In this document: one piece after another, positions 61,755-64,000 of the stretch
How positions within the stretch are numbered: position 1 is the first letter of the stretch
How the letters are laid out: each line of letters begins with the position of its first letter
Assembly (NCBI GenBank): GCA_022791815.1
Contig: JAAVZU010000093.1
Span: 1-64,000 of the forward strand
From: Lachnospiraceae bacterium
Lineage (GTDB): Bacteria; Bacillota; Clostridia; Lachnospirales; Lachnospiraceae
Direction: 5' to 3'
Length of the DNA stretch: 64,000 bases
Made by a program: the position numbers and the translations under genes
The notes under the pieces: generated by a model
What the model was told of the DNA's origin: nothing
Database searches by the model: none
The model's input: the letters and a program-made list of their open reading frames with translations, nothing else

Positions 61755-63581
61755 TTGAAAAGACCAATGAGAGTGGGATTATTTTATTTATTAGCTGTTG
61801 TTTTTATTCTGATTGCTGTAATATATTCAGAAAATCTGGCAAGGAATTCGTCACAAACTTACACTGTGAATACGTTGTTAGAAGATATTAAGTCGGACAA
61901 TGTTTTATCTGTACAAATTAAACAAAATCACGAAGTTCCAACTGGAAGTGTAGAAGTCCGAAAAAAAGATAATACCAGACGTAGTTTTTATGTATCTGAT
62001 GTAAATGAACTTCAGGAGCAGTTAAAAGAGATTGCACCCAATATTTATACCGTATCAGATATAAAAGGGGATAGTATTCTTCCGCAATTGCTTCCATATA
62101 TTTTTGCATTATTAATCTTTATGATTGTAATGGGATTTTTAACCAGCCAAGTAGGAGGAGGCAGTGGCGGTGGTAATAGCAAAATGATGAATTTTGGTAA
62201 AAGCCGTGCAAGAATGTCAACCGATGAAGATGCCAAAGTGCGTTTTGATAATGTAGCTGGTTTAAAAGAGGAGAAGGAAGAACTAGAAGAAATAGTTGAC
62301 TTTTTGAAAGCACCAAAGAAATATACAGTAGTAGGTGCAAGAATCCCAAAAGGAGTTTTATTAGTAGGACCTCCGGGAACTGGTAAAACTTTGCTTGCAA
62401 AAGCAGTGGCAGGGGAAGCAGGAGTTCCATTTTTTAGTATTTCTGGTTCTGACTTTGTGGAAATGTTTGTTGGTGTAGGTGCATCACGAGTAAGAGATTT
62501 ATTTGAAGATGCCAAAAAGAATGCACCATGTATTGTGTTTATTGACGAGATTGATGCGGTAGCGAGAAGACGTGGTAGTGGTCTTGGCGGTGGACATGAC
62601 GAAAGAGAACAGACTTTGAACCAGATGTTGGTAGAAATGGATGGTTTTGGTGTAAATGAGGGAATTATCGTTATGGCAGCGACCAACCGTGTGGATATTC
62701 TAGATCCTGCTATATTAAGACCAGGCCGTTTTGACAGAAAGGTGAATGTAGGCCGTCCTGATGTAAAGGGGAGAGAAGAAATTCTTAATGTGCATGCAAA
62801 GAACAAGCCATTAGGAGATGATGTAAACCTTCAAAATCTGGCACAGACCACAGCTGGTTACACAGGAGCAGATTTAGAGAATCTTCTAAATGAATCTGCA
62901 ATTCGTGCTGCTAGAGAGGATAGAGCATATATTGTACAAGAGGATATAAATAAGTCCTTTATTAAAGTTGGAATTGGAGCAGAAAAGAAGAGTCGTATAA
63001 TTTCAGAGAAAGAAAAGAAGATAACTGCATATCATGAGGCAGGTCATGCAATCCTATTCCATGTACTACCAGATGTAGGACCCGTTTATATGGTTTCCAT
63101 TATTCCAACTGGGGGAAGTGCTGCAGGTTATACAATGCCTCTTCCAGAGAGAGATGATATGTTCAATACAAGGGGCAAAATGTTACAGGATATTACCGTT
63201 TGCCTAGGTGGACGTATTGCAGAAGAATTAATTTTAGATGATATTACAACTGGTGCATCTCAGGATATCAAACAAGCAACAGCACAAGCCAGAGCTATGG
63301 TTATCAAATACGGTTTTTCAACGAAACTTGGATTGATTAACTATGAGACAGAAGATGACGAAGTATTCCTTGGAAAAGACTTAGGGCATGCGAAGAATTA
63401 CAGTGAAGATACTGCCCTTGAGATTGATATAGAAGTAAAAGCAATAATAGATGAATGTTATAAACGTGCTAAATCTATATTGGAGGAACACATGAATGTG
63501 CTGCATAATTGTGCGGAACTCTTGATAGAAAAGGAACGGATCACTAGAGAAGAATTTGAGGAATTATTTACAGCAGGATAG
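61755..63581 (+). CDS. ftsH: ATP-dependent zinc metalloprotease FtsH
   Basis: 608 residues from TTG 61755, which has a strong GGAGG 9 nt upstream; an ATG at 61728 is possible but has a poor ribosome site. Two spans (about 8-26 and 107-125) flank a short outer domain. AAA ATPase: Walker A GPPGTGKT (205-212), Walker [15 protein letters not shown], second region of homology [20 protein letters not shown]. Protease zinc site HEAGH at 427-431. Membrane quality-control protease acting as a hexamer. Confidence 0.95.
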   Translation: MKRPMRVGLFYLLAVVFILIAVIYSENLARNSSQTYTVNTLLEDIKSDNVLSVQIKQNHEVPTGSVEVRKKDNTRRSFYVSDVNELQEQLKEIAPNIYTVSDIKGDSILPQLLPYIFALLIFMIVMGFLTSQVGGGSGGGNSKMMNFGKSRARMSTDEDAKVRFDNVAGLKEEKEELEEIVDFLKAPKKYTVVGARIPKGVLLVGPPGTGKTLLAKAVAGEAGVPFFSISGSDFVEMFVGVGASRVRDLFEDAKKNAPCIVFIDEIDAVARRRGSGLGGGHDEREQTLNQMLVEMDGFGVNEGIIVMAATNRVDILDPAILRPGRFDRKVNVGRPDVKGREEILNVHAKNKPLGDDVNLQNLAQTTAGYTGADLENLLNESAIRAAREDRAYIVQEDINKSFIKVGIGAEKKSRIISEKEKKITAYHEAGHAILFHVLPDVGPVYMVSIIPTGGSAAGYTMPLPERDDMFNTRGKMLQDITVCLGGRIAEELILDDITTGASQDIKQATAQARAMVIKYGFSTKLGLINYETEDDEVFLGKDLGHAKNYSEDTALEIDIEVKAIIDECYKRAKSILEEHMNVLHNCAELLIEKERITREEFEELFTAG

Positions 63582-63693
63582 TAATTATTCTGTTGTAAAT
63601 AAAAAAATAGATTTTAGTCACTTGTTTGAAGTTTGCCATAACCGTTTATGTAATACAGAACAGTAGGCTGCAATAAATGGGATTTTTTTCGTA

Positions 63694-63722
63694 GTGACGA
63701 TGGATGTAATTTATGTTATAAT
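63694..63722 (+). promoter_or_regulatory. Promoter upstream of the c-di-GMP riboswitch
   Basis: GTGACG (63694-63699), 17-base spacer, extended -10 TGTTATAAT ending at 63722. Confidence 0.6.
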
Positions 63723-63821
63723 AAGTTTAAAGTATAAACATATAATTAACTGTTTGTATTGGAATGCAGACAGTAAACTACATATTATTAATTAAAACAC
63801 AGAAAAATTAGAATTTCGTGT

Positions 63822-63905
63822 TGAAAGGCAAAGCAGGTGAAAGCCTGTGACGCAAAACTAAAGGGTCTACGTTTAACAACTTGACAGCCAGTTGCAATTG
63901 ATAGG
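63822..63905 (+). ncRNA. Cyclic di-GMP-I (GEMM) riboswitch
   Basis: Contains the conserved core: AAAGGCAAAGCAGGTGAAAG then CCTGTGACGCAAAACTAAAG, GGTCTACG, and the second hairpin CAACTTGACAGCCAGTTG. The GAAA-type tetraloop, the GACGCAAA joining strand and the AGCC in the second stem are the hallmarks of the class that binds c-di-GMP. An intrinsic terminator follows, so control is by termination. The regulated gene lies past the window. Confidence 0.88.
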
Positions 63906-63919
63906 TATGAGGAATTTTT

Positions 63920-63961
63920 GAAAGCTCATGGTCCAAATGCAATAGGTACATGGGCTTTTTC
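63920..63961 (+). terminator. Riboswitch expression-platform terminator
   Basis: AAAGCTCATG (63921-63930) pairs with CATGGGCTTT (63949-63958) with one G-T pair, followed by T. Folding is expected to depend on ligand binding upstream. Confidence 0.8.
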
Positions 63962-64000
63962 ATATTTTTCTTAAAAGATATACTACGGTCTCTGGAAAGA

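Noticed and set aside
62045-62806. 253-residue minus-strand frame opposite ftsH
   Set aside because: Mirror of the conserved AAA domain; Ser/Pro-rich as expected for an antisense frame.
1-64000. tRNA or rRNA genes
   Set aside because: No cloverleaf with a TTCGA-type T loop or rRNA-like stretch was noticed on either strand; a dedicated scan could not be run.

Overview
The window reads as a low-GC Firmicutes chromosome, most likely a Lachnospiraceae-type gut anaerobe. The support is AT-rich DNA with strong AGGAGG ribosome sites, a pyruvate formate-lyase pair, a class III fructose-bisphosphatase, BspA-like and DUF6061-type proteins, and the Firmicutes order tilS-hpt-ftsH. The species cannot be named from sequence alone.

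Layout. (1) 1-11.26 kb: right part of a siphovirus-type prophage late operon on the + strand: scaffold, capsid, head-tail connectors, tail tube, tail chaperones with a candidate +1 frameshift, tape measure, small tail protein, and a tail protein ending in BspA-type (DUF285) repeats. A type I toxin/antisense RNA cassette sits between the chaperones and the tape measure. No lysis genes follow. (2) 11.3-18.6 kb: a worn accessory island with an XRE-cupin regulator plus MBL-fold protein, CPBP protease, DUF6061 protein, a possible structured RNA, and fragments of SnoaL-like, serine hydrolase, zinc-ribbon and response-regulator genes, then a GT-C glycosyltransferase. (3) 18.6-34.7 kb: mixed chromosomal genes: TetR/MFS pair with palindromic operators, fbp, LytTR-DUF3021 pair, ECF sigma factor with membrane partner, TauE/SafE transporter, DUF4303, a flavin-type enzyme, a broken BspA-like surface gene, csoR-copA copper module, AraC regulator. 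(4) 34.9-49.7 kb: membrane GT, then a signalling and export locus: response regulator, histidine kinase, ABC ATPase and large permease, membrane-anchored alpha/beta hydrolase, small secreted protein, two FtsX-type permeases, second ABC ATPase, MATE pump. Phased 11-bp repeats lie upstream of both the first ABC pair and the hydrolase, suggesting one response regulator controls both. (5) 49.8-64 kb: M50-like protease, two chemotaxis receptors flanking a siroheme reductase, pflB-pflA behind a long structured leader, tilS-hpt-ftsH, and a c-di-GMP-I riboswitch with terminator whose target gene lies beyond the right edge.

The best candidates for something undescribed are the 37.4-48.2 kb peptide/ABC/two-component locus, the structured pflB leader, the toxin-antisense cassette inside the tail operon, and the candidate RNA at 15.2 kb. 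All functions are inferred from reading the sequence; no database search was possible.
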